DNA from: Tomocerus qinae
Taxonomy: Eukaryota; Arthropoda; Collembola; Entomobryomorpha; Tomoceridae
Reading direction: 5' to 3'
DNA: 64,000 nt
Assembly: GCA_020055645.1 (NCBI GenBank)
Contig: CM034547.1
Coordinates: 28,582,513 to 28,646,512, forward strand
The translations under genes were made by a program, and so were the position numbers. Under the pieces are notes generated by a model. That model had not been told where the DNA came from. It did no database searches and was given only the letters and a program-made list of their open reading frames with translations. Of this stretch, positions 12,160 through 24,736 are shown piece by piece. Within the stretch, counting starts at the first letter, position 1; each line of letters begins with the position of its first letter.

Positions 12160-12820
12160 TACTGTTACCCGCTTTGAACTATTGACTTCCTATCCTCAAG
12201 TTGCATAGCGATACGCATTCTGATTGGTTGATAGTTTTTGAAATCCTGCAATCTGATTGGTTATTTCTATGACAAAATTCTATAGGTTACCTAAAAGGGG
12301 ACACATTTTCAAAATTAATGACATTGTTGCAAAACTCAACCAAGTCGTATTATGAATCATCCGAATGATCTATTTACCTACTAATGTTCGAGCGGAAATA
12401 ATCTAGACTGTTTTTTTCTGAGAGGTTAACTGGCATGTCAATCTTAAATCGTCATAGTAAACGAACAAAATATCGTGTCAGGGCCATAGTATTGTCATGT
12501 CACTACCCCTGTCGTCACTCCGTAATCCTTTACGGTTTCTATAGTTATAATTGCAACTGACAACTTACATTTCAGAAATAGGTACTGTATAAACGGAAAT
12601 TATAAATACTCTGACGTCATAATAACTCCGCCTGATGTTATAATATACTATTGTGTAGTGAAATATAGTAACGCAAGCAACTGGTAACAGTAACACTCAA
12701 AAATTTGCGCGAAATTCATAATCAGTCCCGATATTAAACGAGCGGATAGTACATGTAATTTTGAGAAAACAGTCTAGATTATTTCCGTTCGAACATTAGT
12801 TTCCCTTTCAATGTACATAT
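12160..12820. mobile_element. Degenerate relative of the TACTGT long-TIR family
   Basis: It starts TACTGTTACC and continues with a diverged version of the 61815 element end (two ATTGG motifs, ATTTCTATGAC, TATGAATCATC). An inverted pair (AATAATCTAGACTG and CAGTCTAGATTATT) sits at about 12398-12412 and 12771-12785. The right boundary is uncertain. Confidence 0.5.
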
Positions 12821-13959
12821 TTCTGAGAATGGTGAATCGAGCTATTTACATACCATCATGTCCGATTACATGACAGTGATGTAACTATAACAATTCATTC
12901 ACTGACCGATTACATGTCAACAATGTAATTTAAATTTTGGCTCAACTGACACGTTACATGCATGTCATGTAATTTCAAAATTTTGCAGTGCAGATGCAGT
13001 GACAAAAATTAATGTCAAAAAATACGTCGTGTTGCGTTCCCCTGAATAAATTCCCGGATACTTGCCTGCGGCTAACGAAACTCTCGAGTCTACTCTGCTA
13101 TTTCTAAAGTTTATAATACTTTCATATGATCGAAAGATTTCAAAATAGTATAGCAACTCAAAATGTATAATCCCACACTTAGTATACAGTTATCAATGTC
13201 ATCTTATACAGTAGGATAGATTTCCAATGCACATCAGATAACTAATTTTTAAATTCAATACCAGCTCACTGGGAGTCTTTGCATTACTGGGGATTTCTAG
13301 TAATTATTATAATGATATTGTGCCAGTGCATTTTTGCGCGAAGTAAAGCATGCGCTACTGCGCTAGCCTTTTCGAAAAAAGTTTCCTAATGTACAATATA
13401 GGGGGAAATTAGAAATCGTTTCTATAAATCAGTTCAAGCTTTCATTGTGTTTTCATTATTAAATATCCTTCAGTTAAAATAGGGTCATAATAATAATTAG
13501 ACGAATTTAAAATTATTTGCGGTGTAAAGTCAAGTGCATTAGTTCACTCAACTTAACATGATAAATTAACTAGTTTTAATCATGTAAAGTTTAATTTTGA
13601 AAATCATGTAATATTAGATAAATCAAAAAACACGGGCTGGGGAGAATTTTCAATGTCCTGAACTTGGCATAGATGAGTAGCTCATTTCTGTAATAAAAAA
13701 TAATATATTACTAGAAATAGGCCCGTTCTCCGAACGGGAAAAATGGGTAACCCCTTGCCTTGCTTGCTGCATTGCTACAACATCCTACGCTACGGACGGG
13801 GAACCAAATACAATACTTATCGAATCAACATAATAATAGTGAACCAAATTCAGCATCATTTAACTAAACAGCGAAATTAAAGTTTGAAGTCCTTTCATCA
13901 GCGCCTGATTTTTATTATAATATCATTAATATTATATGGACATAATATATAATTTTAAA
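12821..13959. other. Spacer, nothing recognised
   Basis: No coding exon was recognised. A small hairpin, CCCGTTC-tcc-GAACGGG, lies at about 13722. Confidence 0.35.
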
Positions 13960-15180
13960 TCCCCCCGTCAATTTACATCACCCCGCGTCATTTTACATTA
14001 CCACATCATTGTAAATAGACGTCATTTTACATAACTCCATCATTGTAAATAGACGTCATTTTAAATAACCCTATCATTTTAAATATCCCCGTCATTTAAA
14101 ATAGACGTCATTGCAAATGACCCCGCCATTTAAAATAGACGTCATTGCCAATGACCCCGTCATTTTAAATAGACGTCATTGCCAATGACCCCGTCATTTT
14201 AAATAGACGTCATTGCCAATGACCCCTTCATTTTAAATAGACGTCATTGTAAATGACCCCGCCATTTAATTTAAACAGACGTCATTGTAAATGACCCCGC
14301 CATTTAATTTAAACAGACGTCATTGTAAATGACCCGCCATTTATTTTAAATAGACGTCATTGTAAATGACCCCGTGATTTTAAATAGACGTCATTGTAAA
14401 TGACCCCGTCATTTTAAATAGACGTAACTTAAATGACCCCGTGATTTTAAATAGACGTAATTTAAATGACCCCGTCATTTTAAATACACGTCATTTAAAT
14501 GACCCCGTCATTTTAAATACACGTCATTTAAATGACCCCGTCATTTTAAATACACGTCATTTAAATGACCCCGTCATTTTAAATACACGTCATTTAAATG
14601 ACCCCGTCATTTTAAATACACGTCATTTAAATGACCCCGTCATTTAAATGACCCCGTCATTTAAATGACCCCGTCATTTTAAATACACGTCATTTAAATG
14701 ACCCCGTCATTTTAAATACACGTCATTTAAATGACCCCGTCATTTTAAATACACGTCATTTAAATGACCCCGTCATTTTAAATACACGTCATTTAAATGA
14801 CCCCGTCATTTTAAATACACGTCATTTAAATGACCCCGTCATTTTAAATACACGTCATTTAAATGACCCCGTCATTTTAAATAGACGTCATGGCAAATTA
14901 CCCCACATTTTAAATAAGTGTCATTGTAAATGACCCCACATTTTAAATAGACGACATTTTAAATAACCCCGTTGTTTTAAATAATTTTGTCGTTTGGAAT
15001 CACCCCTTCATTTTGAATAACCCCGTTGTTTTAAACCTTTAAACGTCATTTTAAAAAAGTTCGTCATTTTAAAAATTCTCGCCATTTTAAACATTCCTGC
15101 CATTTTAAATAATTTCTTATTTTAAATATTCCTGTCATCTTAAATATTCACGTCATTTTCACCTCTTCATTTTAAGTAGC
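13960..15180. repeat. 33-bp satellite array
   Basis: Tandem units contain CATTTAAATGACCCCGTCAT and TTTTAAATACACGTCATT. They are most uniform at 14440-14880 and decay toward both edges (GACGTCATTG variants on the left). CATTTAAATG is palindromic. The 33-bp period keeps one frame open (LNTRHLNDPVI), which I read as an artefact. Confidence 0.85.
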
Positions 15181-16058
15181 TCTATTATTTTAATTAGCTA
15201 TCATTATTTTAATCGTCCTCGTTGTTTCTATATATTTTCTACCTACCCCGTTACAATTATTAACCAATCCTATGTCAAGTCAAGTCAACCTATACAATCC
15301 ACAACCAAATAATACTGACTATATAAACCTTGCCTTGCTATTAATAGTTTGACTTTGCTGCGGTCGCCGCTTTCGAGGTGAAAGGGACCCTAATCCCTTT
15401 ACACGGCGGAGGCCTGCCTGCTTAAAGAGTAGGACTTTGTCAAATTTTTGAAATTCACTGGCAAAATATTTTCTACTAAAAAATAAAAAACTGGAGTCGC
15501 TACCGTCTTCTTTATTAAGTCGAGTAGGTCAGGAAAAAGTTTGGTAAAGATCGAATGAAAACTGTAGGAGGAGTATCTGGACAAAGCGTGACAGATCGGA
15601 GCGTTTTCTCCCACTCCTTCAATGTTAAAATTCGAAATTCAAAAAATCATAAAACGATTTCTATGAAAGATATCGTTTTGAAACTCGAAATTTGGGGTCT
15701 TGACTATGATATGCCTATGCAGTAAAAATTTGAAAGTCGTATCTTGATGTTAAAGGACATTTGTGCAGCTATTATTATATAGATTACATATATAATATAT
15801 TCTTAATAATTTTGCGAAAATAACAAATTTATAAAGATCAAATAGCATATTATATATCATTTTTCCACAAACGTAAAATTTAGAATGTCAAGCATGAACG
15901 CTTATGAGTTACCTGGACACTGAAATCCCTATTTACTCTTATTAGTTGGGAACTGGTAATATGCTTTTTTTAAGTTTCTGTGGTAGCGAAAAGGTTAATA
16001 ATAAAAATTTCCACTAAATATAATAAATTTTATCAGAGAGATATATACGTGTATCTCC
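15181..16058. other. Spacer, nothing recognised
   Basis: AT-rich. A short inverted pair (TGAAAGGGacCCTAATCCCTTTACA) lies near 15378-15402. No gene was recognised. Confidence 0.35.
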
Positions 16059-16496
16059 TATAGTTCATTTTTTTTGATTGAGAAATTTTTGCTTAAAAGG
16101 TTATCTGAAAGGGTTAACCATGGGAGGTCAAAGGGCAACCCGTGGCAGATCCCCATGGAAAAATGAAAAAATGAAAAGTGGGTGGGAAAGCTCGCCAATT
16201 GACGTCATTGGCGAGTGTGTATTTAAATTGAGATCCCCAAGTGGGGGGAATTAGGGATCGGCTGTAGTCATGTAAATTTTCCACACATTTTCACTTGTTC
16301 CGAACCCCCAATAAATCGAATAATCTGCCATTCCTTTTCTATAATATTATATTCTATATTCCTTGGTCAAAGGGCACTCATGTTGTAACTAGTCTGGGTA
16401 TCCATGGAAATCAAAATACAAATTTTGAAACCTGTCAGAAATCTTAACATGGATAGAGCCTAAAAAATTTCTCAATCAAAAAAAAATGAACTATAG
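16059..16496. mobile_element. MITE with about 30-bp TIRs
   Basis: TATAGTTCATTTTTTTTGAT at the left matches the complement of the right end (ATCAAAAAAAAATGAACTAT). A TA duplication is compatible with the ends. The interior has no ORF of note. Confidence 0.7.
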
Positions 16497-16582
16497 TGAC
16501 TCCTCCACTTATAACTGGTAGAAGTGGTAAATGGTATTTTGTACAGTGTAGGAAAGTAAGGTGTGGACTAGCCATTAGTGTT

Positions 16583-16770
16583 ATTATCGTTCCGCTGCCA
16601 CAGTTCTCTCTTTGTATTCGAAAGACAATGGGTCATATGCTGCAATACAAAGGCTTAACTTCAGCGCAAACTTCGAGTCGAGCAAATCAACGTGGGAGGT
16701 CCATTGTAATGCAACATATGATCCATTGTCTTTCGAATACAAAGAGAGAACTGTGGCAGCGGAACCATAA
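16583..16770. repeat. Long hairpin, about 68-bp arms
   Basis: The 16583-16651 arm pairs with 16702-16770, nearly perfect over the outer 50 bp, with a loop of about 50 bp. It could be a small foldback element or a hairpin RNA source; no flanking duplication was identified. Confidence 0.75.
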
Positions 16771-16805
16771 TACTGGCGTTGTGTTGCTAATTGCTTTTCA
16801 AATGT

Positions 16806-16848
16806 CTTTCCTCGACGAGCACTCGCTTCACCGATCGTCGAGGAAAGA
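16806..16848. repeat. Short hairpin
   Basis: CTTTCCTCGACGA pairs with TCGTCGAGGAAAG across a 17-nt loop, next to the longer hairpin. Confidence 0.6.
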
Positions 16849-16962
16849 AAATTTCAGCGCAATGTTTTTACCATTTGTATTCCAAGCCAACTATGTAATA
16901 CCCAAGGAGCTTGGACGGTACGCTACTATACTATGACAACGTCCATGCTCCTTGGTAATACC

Positions 16963-17618
16963 TAAGAAAATGAGACAGACTGGCAGTTCTTGAATAATCC
17001 TCGATTGTCATTTGAGTTTTTTAAACCGTAGCTACTAAGAGCTAAATTGAATTGACTAGTTAACACGCACGCAGAACGAGATGAAAAGAAGTTTACTCCA
17101 GTTTTAAGAGATTTAAGCAATATACCGACCAATAACAAAAGGAACATAATTGTGTGTCAAACTTCTTTAATATAGCACATCTCAGATATTATGATATGAA
17201 TATGGGATATTATTGTATTCTGATTTTTTGGAAAATAAATGTATTTATAAATATAAATTTTTAGGAATTTATTTAGAGTTAGCAGAATATGCTTAGATGT
17301 ATTTGAATTTTGCGTACAATATATTATGATCTTCAATAAAATTATGATACGCAATAACAATAGCTCAATATCTTAATCTAATAAAGTTTGTCATATCATA
17401 AATAACTATTCATGCAGCATATCTTGTATATTTATTATTTAGTATACCAAAATCAAAGCCAAAGCACGTCACTTTATATAAACACAGGCCACCAACATCA
17501 CATTCCAACCAAATCCACTCTACATGTCACAGTATTTACGTCGCATATATGTTATATAGATCAAAAAAGTAAATTTATGATGAAAATGGTTTGCCTACAG
17601 CTTATTAATAACGCATTT
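16963..17618. other. AT-rich spacer downstream of the mucin-like gene
   Basis: Probable 3' flank of the minus-strand gene ending at 17619. No gene was recognised. Confidence 0.35.
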
Positions 17619-20544
17619 CTAGTTGTATCTTCCAAGTCTTGGAAATAATGTTTGGTTATTATTTCGCACACCACGATAAACCGGAGTATTAGTGCTAGTT
17701 ATGCTGTTAGAACGACTATGGCTATGATTATTGTCAAAAATACTACGGTTAATTACATTGCTCTGCATCTGAGGGTGCAACCGCTGGTTCTTAGGTTCTC
17801 CTAACATCACTGGAAGCAAATTGTCGTGTCTAATGATGTTAATATCACTGTGAAATATTGGAGAAGAAATCTTTCTTGTGTCCTCCAAAGATACATCATT
17901 TCCAGTAAGATTTTTGTATCGGGATCTTTGTCTTTTGAAAATAAAGTAACGTAGACAAATAGCTAGCAATAAAAGTAAAACCAATAACGATAATATAACG
18001 GCCAAAAGAAATTCAAATAGTTCTAAATTTCCAAAAAAGGAATTTCCGTTATTAGGAGATGGTTGAGTTGAAGCAGTGCTTTCTGTAGTTACGTTTGCAG
18101 TTGTAGTAGTCTCGGAATTTAAGTCTGTAGTTGTACTAGTTACGAGGTTGGTATTTGTAACTGTAGTAGGAACGGGACTGGGGTATGTAGTTGTACTAGG
18201 CACTACACTGGGGTCTGTAGTTGTACTAGGCACTACACTGGCGTCTGTAGTTGTACTAGGCACAACACTGGAGTCTGTAGTTGTACTAGTTCCGGAACTG
18301 GGGTCTGTAGTAGTACCAGTTCCGGCACTGGGGTCTGTAGTAGTACCAGTTCCGGCACTGGGGTCTGTAGTAGTACCAGTTCCGGCACTGGAGTCTGTAG
18401 TAGTACCAGTTCCGGCACTGGGGTCTGTAGTAGTACCAGTTCCGGCACTGGGGTCTGTAGTAGTACCAGTTCCGGCACTGGAGTCAGTTGTTGTACTAGT
18501 TCCAATGCTTGGGTCTGTTGTTGTACTAGTTCCAGTAATTGGGTCTGTAGAAGTACTAGTTCCAACACTGGGATCTGTTGTTGTACTAGTTTCAATACTT
18601 GGGTCTGTTGTTGTACTAGTTTCAATACTTGGGTCTGTTGTTGTACTAGTTCCAGTAATTGGGTCTGTAGAAGTACTAGTTCCAGTAATTGGGTCTGTAG
18701 AAGTACTAGTTCCAGTAATTGGGTCAGTAGTTGTACTAGTTCCAATACTTGGGTCTGTTGTTGTACTAGTTCCAGTAATTGGGTCTGTTGTTGTACTAGT
18801 TCCAGTAATTGGGTTTGTTGTTGTACTAGTTCCAGTAATTGGGTCTGTAGAAGTACTAGTTCCAGTAATTGGGTCTGTAGTAGTACTAGTTCCAGTAATT
18901 GGGTCTGTGGAAGTACTAGTTCCAGTAATTGGGTCTGTAGAAGTACTAGTCCCAGTAATTGGATCTGTAGTAGTACTAGTTCCAGTAATTGGATCTGTAG
19001 AAGTACTAGTTCCAGTAATTGGGTCAGTAGTTGTACTAGTTCCAGTAATTGGATCTGTAGAAGTACTAGTTCCAGTAATTGGGTCTGTTGTTGTACTAGT
19101 TCCAATACTTGGGTCTGTTGTTGTACTAGTTCCAGTAATTGGGTCTGTAGAAGTACTAGTTCCAACACTGGGATCTGTTGTTGTACTAGTTTCAATACTT
19201 GGGTCTGTTGTTGTACTAGTTCCAGTAATTGGGTCTGTAGAAGTACTAGTTCCAGTAATTGGGTCAGTAGTTGTACTAGTTCCAGTAATTGGGTCAGTAG
19301 TTGAACTAGTTCCAGTAATTGGGTCTGTAGAAGTACTAGTTCCAGTAATTGGGTCAGTAGTTGTACTAGTTCCAATACTTGGGTCTGTTGTTGTACTAGT
19401 TCCAGTAATTGGGTCTGTTGTTGTACTAGTTCCAGTAATTGGGTCTGTGGAAGTACTAGTTCCAGTAATTGGGTCTGTAGAAGTACTAGTTCCAGTAATT
19501 GGGTCTGTAGTAGTACTAGTTCCAGTAATTGGGTCTGTGGAAGTACTAGTTCCAGTAATTGGGTCTGTAGAAGTACTAGTCCCAGTAATTGGATCTGTAG
19601 TAGTACTAGTTCCAGTAATTGGATCTGTAGAAGTACTAGTTCCAGTAATTGGGTCTGTAGAAGTACTAGTTCCAGTAATTGGATCTGTGGAAGTACTAGT
19701 TCCAGTAATTGGGTCTGTAGTAGTACTAGTTCCAGTAATTGGGTCTGTAGTAGTACTAGTTCCAGTAATTGGGTCTGTAGTAGTACTAGTTCCAGTAATT
19801 GGGTCTGTAGAAGTACTAGTTCCAGTAATTGGGTCTGTAGAAGTACTAGTTCCAGTAATTGGGTCTGAAGTTGTAATAGTTCCCGAACTGGGGTGTGTTG
19901 TTGTATCGGTGTTGGTTATGTCTGTTGTACTTGTAGTGGTTGTTGGTTCTAAGGGAAAGTTAGGAAAGTACTGCCCATCCGAAGTTAAAATTACTTCTTG
20001 GAATATGAAAATATTTAATGGGTCAAACACTGTGTTCTGAAACTGTAAATTAAAGAGCAAATTAAATAGGTTTTAACATTTTCGCAATAATTTCGTATAA
20101 AATAATGATCGTTAGCTCATGACTTACTTCAAAACCAGTTTCTAAATATTCGTAAATACAATCTGTAAAGTTAGATAATAACCCTGGTGTCGAGTCCTTT
20201 TCAATAGGGTTATCAGGATCATGTAGCGGCAAAAGTCCAATGTTGATTTTAAAATATTGCATTTCAATGCATAAATAGCTTGCGTTTGTAACATCTAGTT
20301 CGAGTGGATTTGTCTTCATATCACCATTCGTAGTTTGATTGAAAAAGTACCAATAGTTCGAAAGCGGCAAGTCTCCGGTCAGATTTGACGGAATTTCATC
20401 TGGAAATTGATTGTCTATGATTAAGTCCACACTCAACTCTGACTTCCAAAAGGTTAAAAAGTCATTGCCATTTGATATGGTGACTATATTTATCAAAAAA
20501 ACCCTAGGTACGAAAAGAAAAGTTAATAAAATTGTTAATTTCAT
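17619..20544 (-). CDS. Mucin-like single-pass membrane protein
   Basis: Two exons: 20544-20128 (139 codons, ending GAA then gtaagt) and 20042-17619 (after a TTTACAG acceptor), both phase 0, giving 946 residues. Residues 1-17 form a hydrophobic signal peptide (MKLTILLTFLFVPRVFL). An ectodomain of about 150 residues follows, with at least four N-glycosylation sequons and only two cysteines. Then comes a stalk of roughly 57 decapeptides of the form TSTSTDPITG, changing to GTGTTTDPSA and VPSTTTDPSV near its end. A membrane segment (FLLAVILSLLVLLLLLAICL) precedes RYFIFKRQRSRYK and a Ser/Asn-rich cytoplasmic tail of about 110 residues. Thr/Ser/Pro repeats of this kind are O-glycosylation stalks in mucins. 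No ligand-binding domain was recognised, so the function is unknown. The 84-bp intron has a good polypyrimidine acceptor. Confidence 0.85.
18180..19890 (-). repeat. 30-bp coding minisatellite
   Basis: About 57 tandem 30-bp units code the decapeptide stalk. Variant units recur at 600-630-bp spacing: the TCCCAGT variant at about 18950 and 19580, and the CCAACACTGGGATC variant at about 18562 and 19162. This implies duplication of blocks of about 20 units. Confidence 0.9.
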
Positions 20545-20868
20545 TGTAACGACCTGATGATTTGGCTCATGTCCTAATAATGAGTATGTCCATAAAGGAA
20601 ACTCATTTTAAACTTTAAATTTAAACATTATCATGTTATATGTATTTATCACTAGATGATTAAAGGATTAATTTTATCATTTAATCTGCTATTTGAATTT
20701 TGGCAACATAATGACAAACAACAAAAGGAAATAGAAGTTTAGATTCATGATTAACGTGAGAGGATACATGGTAACAGATTTCGACATGATCTGACTATCA
20801 TATTCGAGGCTAACTTTTTATAGCTAACCCCTAAAGATTCTGAGACAATTGGTCCTACAAAAAAGTTG
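20545..20868. other. Upstream flank of the mucin-like gene
   Basis: Likely promoter side of the minus-strand gene. No specific site could be supported. Confidence 0.3.
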
Positions 20869-21360
20869 AAAGGCGATGGCACAGACCTTATGGGAAATTG
20901 GTGGCCGACAGATTTGGCTATAATTTTTATATGTTGTAGCCCTATTTATGTGGACCAAAACTCCCCCTAGCCAAAACCCCAGATGGCGCTTCGTTCTCAA
21001 GATATCTGGGGTCAAAAATTGACGCAACGACATGTCATATATTTTATACTATCAACACTTTAACAACAAATGATCCATCATTCGAAAGGTATTAATAAAG
21101 CCATTCCAATGAGTGCAATAATATACTTCCACGATGCATAGGTCAAAGGGTACTAGCCTCAAAAGGGTATTAGGTGATTTAGTCCTTTCACATTATATAT
21201 TAAATGGAGTCGAGTGACATATCATTCGACAGCATTTTGAAAGGCGATCAAAATGAGCACAGTATTGTACTTCCATAACGCAAAGGTCAAAGGTTAGCAG
21301 CTTATACAATCAACTAGATGATTTGGTCATTTCGCATGATTTCGCATGATTTCGCATGAT
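20869..21360. mobile_element. Half copy of the GGCGATGGCAC foldback element
   Basis: It begins AAGGCGATGGCACAGACC and follows the outer left arm of the 31018-32693 element closely through TAGGTGATTTGGTCATTTCGC, then ends in a short CGCATGATTT repeat. The second arm is absent, so it looks like a half deletion or solo arm. Confidence 0.75.
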
Positions 21361-22168
21361 TTGGTCATTCATTGTGATATTGGAATTTAAAACTTAAAAC
21401 TTTAATTTCTCGAAATCAGAGATGAATATGAAGAAATGCAAAGTTGCAGTTATAGACCAGGTTTTTCTACGATTTTAGAGACTTTCTACGATTCTTGTCT
21501 TTTTGCGACAAGTATTCTCGGAATTTATGCAGTTGTCTGAAAAACTATTTTTGTCTTGTGATAGTAAAATGCCTCTGTATTTTGTAGTCATAGATACTTC
21601 CCCATCCCTGTTGATCTTTACCTATTTAATTCCGTCGGGGACACCTGACTCTTCAATAAAGGTCCAGCGATTTTCTAAAATGTTTATACTTATTTCCTGA
21701 ATGTCGTCTTATACAAGTCACACATATTTGCAGAAACAATAAAATTATGACCAATATAACACAAATGGTAATAATTTGAAGATGTGCACTGATTGGTTTG
21801 CTCATTTTTCAACAATGAGCAAAATTTTCTGTACACTTATGTTTATTAACAAATTTTTTAATATCTATACATAACTGATGATTATTGCTAATTGTTTAAG
21901 TTCGTTTTGCTAGTATTTTTATGTGGAAATAATTTAATAAAATGTTTTGTCCGGATAGGGTAATACTTTATTCTGCTTTCTCTGCTGGCTTCAATAGCAA
22001 ATGAACGATTACGTAAACTGTCTGGGTAATTTATGTTTCTTTCCTTTACTACCACAGGCCGGCCCATTATTTATATTGTCCTCATAATTAAGCTATCAGA
22101 TAGGACTTACATGGACAATAACACATCTATTATACTATTTACCAATCTACAACTTATTAATAATATGA
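21361..22168. other. Spacer, nothing recognised
   Basis: No coding or repeat signal stood out. Confidence 0.35.
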
Positions 22169-22176
22169 TGACTTAC

Positions 22177-22329
22177 CAAGGCCGCAGCGAGGGGGGGCCG
22201 GGGGCAAGAAAAGGAAGGAATTTTTGCCTTAAAACCCAAAAATTTTACGCGCTTCCCGCGAATATAGTATTATTTTTCAATTATTATTTGTCGGGCCCCT
22301 CCCGAAATTTTTTTCTGGCTGCGGCCCTG
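22177..22329. mobile_element. hAT-type MITE with 8-bp target duplication
   Basis: Ends CAAGGCCGCAGC and GCTGCGGCCCTG are near-perfect 12-bp inverted repeats. TGACTTAC flanks both sides (22169-22176 and 22330-22337), the 8-bp duplication expected of hAT transposition. The element is 153 bp and non-coding. Confidence 0.8.
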
Positions 22330-22698
22330 TGACTTACATCTCTACAAATATTATCATAAAGCCCATATGCGCGGTTGTTTCCAATTGACTTGCAAAGCTA
22401 CCACCCATTTTACCCCACCCCGTCCTTCTGCCCGTCCAAATGTAGTTAACCTTCTCCACGATGGCTAAAGCTTCACCCACGTTGTCTGTCGTTTGTCGCA
22501 CTGTGTAGATAAACGATACACTTCCTCCATTTATGCGATTTGCTAACTAACATACTCTGCCTCCCAACAAACTTCGGTAGGGCCATTGCGGAACATCATA
22601 ATCATCATGTAAAACTGTCTAAACTATGACTAACTAGTACTTCGACGTCACAAGCTACTTATTATGTAGTGGATTTTATTGTACTTTTCAAGTACATT

Positions 22699-23500
22699 TA
22701 CCGTAATAATCGAAATAATTCCGCGCGGAATTATTGTTTCAAGTACATAAAATAATTCCTGAAAAGGCCAAAAATGTCGAAATATTTCCGCGGCCGCGGA
22801 ATTATTTTTCAAACAGCCAATTATCAAATGTTGATTTGATTTTCGATGGAAATAAAATTTTTTTTATAAAAAATGAATTTTGATGTCATCATCTATGAAG
22901 ACAGAGATATATCCATAGGATAATTTAGGCCGAGGTCGCAATGTTTTGAACGTCCGAAGGCAGTAATATGTCATTCTCCTGGATCTACGGCTCTTCCATT
23001 TGCATTTACTGCTGCCGTAGAATTTCTCTCCCTTCATTACGATCCTTGCCTGGTTTGAAGGCCGTAATTAAACTGCCCTGACTTCCATGCACATATTATT
23101 TATTAGCCTTGATTTTAAAATCCAAATTTTTTTACACGTATGTACTAGGAGTAAAAAATACACGTTCTTTCTCTGTTTCTACCATTTCAAAGTAATTGGA
23201 AACTGCAACTAAACTACCATTATACCAGATACCTAGAACACTAGAACTCTCAAGTCAATGTTCTTACTTCTTTAGTACACAATACACATCCACTGGTTCT
23301 AAGTTTCATTTGCATTGCATCTCTTATCAAAATTTACATACATTATATCTACATTATCAGACGCACAGGTATATGTACGCGGAATTATTTCGATACGCGG
23401 AACTATTACCAATAACAGCCAAAAACGCGAAGCAAAATCGAAATAATTCCGCGTACGCGGAATTATTTCGGCACGCGGAATTATATCGATTATTACGGTA
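22699..23500. mobile_element. TIR element with CGCGGAATTATTTCG motifs
   Basis: TACCGTAATAATCGA at the left is inverted at the right end (TCGATTATTACGGTA), compatible with TA target duplications. Both ends carry several CGCGGAATTATT/AATAATTCCGCG units, which are themselves palindromic around the CGCG. About 800 bp, with no transposase seen. Confidence 0.7.
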
Positions 23501-23762
23501 CTTAAGGTGATGCGGTGTATACGATTTGGGAATCTCTGGTGGAATCAAAATACATGTTAAAATTTTTTGCCATTCTTGATATAACGTCCAGTTTTACTCC
23601 GATTTTCTAATGAAGTACATTTACGGAAAGGTAAAAACTTTGGCTAGGATTTAATTTGGGAAAATTTTCGATCTTTTTTGATTATTTAGCAGTAGCAATG
23701 GTTCAAAATTTTATGCGCATTTCTATCCAGATGTCATCATTAAAGTGTGACATGTATAAAAA

Positions 23763-24250
23763 CCTACGGCAAGCCGTAACAGAAGCTCGCCTGATCAAAG
23801 GGGACCGTGTACACACTTTTTCGTGGAACAATAATAGAAATACATTTATTTTGATTAGTAAATTGTTATTCAAATTAGTTCAATATTAATCTATTTTGAT
23901 TTAAATAGATTAATATTGACTATTAAAATCAACAGAAAATCAAAATAGATTAATATTGACTATTAAAATCAACAGAAAATCAAAATAGATTAATATTGAC
24001 TATTAAAATCAACAGAAAATCAAAATAGATTAATATTGACCATTAAAATCAGCAGAAAATCAAAATAGATTAATATTGACTATTAAAATCAACAGAAAAT
24101 CAAAATAGATTAATATTGACTATGAAATTCAACAGAAAATCAAAATAGATTAATATTGACTATGAAATTCAACAGAAAATCTAAATTAATATTGACTAAT
24201 TGAAACCAACATAAAATCAAAATAGATTAATATTGACTATTAAAATCAAT
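23763..24250 (-). mobile_element. HINE-like element, truncated
   Basis: It starts with the CCTACGGCAAGCCGTAAC hairpin end, then AGCTCGCCTGA and about nine 40-bp repeats. It stops within the repeat core; the (ACGG)n end is missing. Confidence 0.75.
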
Positions 24251-24736
24251 TGACCTAATTCACAAGGAGTTGGAGTTGTTTAATCCATTTAATTTATTTC
24301 AAAAATATTTTTTGGATTTATTCAAATAAAGTACTCTCAGTTTAGACTTTTCCACAGGTTGCAGTAAAACTATTCCACTAATAAACGAAACTAATAGCAT
24401 TTCCTTAAAACTTTTAAAGCCCTATAAAACCTCAGAAACAACCAGGACTTAAAAAAGGATAGATTCGAATTAAATAAATCACATTTCCTTACATACCCAT
24501 TCCGAAAGAAAATGTAAAACTTTACACAGGAAGTTCTGAGTAAAATTGAAATTACACTATACCACTAGATTCGAATAAAAAATGAAATACTCTTTCGGAG
24601 CAGAATCTACACTTTAATGCCAGCCTGGTTGTTTGTGAGATTTAAGTCGCCTTATAAAAAATATAATATGGTAGCCAGAACGGTTTGCCCGTTATCCTTA
24701 ACCATTAAATTTACTGTTTTTAATAATTAATTACAG
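24251..24736. other. 5' flank of P-element transposase
   Basis: No THAP zinc finger (C2CH) was found. A splice acceptor (TTAATTACAG) ends at 24736. Confidence 0.4.

Noticed and set aside
14441..14647. Open frame of LNTRHLNDPVI repeats
   Set aside because: Produced by the 33-bp satellite period, with no start context or non-repeat coding sequence.
18076..20040. 654-codon plus-strand open frame
   Set aside because: It is the antisense shadow of the 30-bp coding repeat; the opposite strand has the signal peptide, introns and membrane segment.
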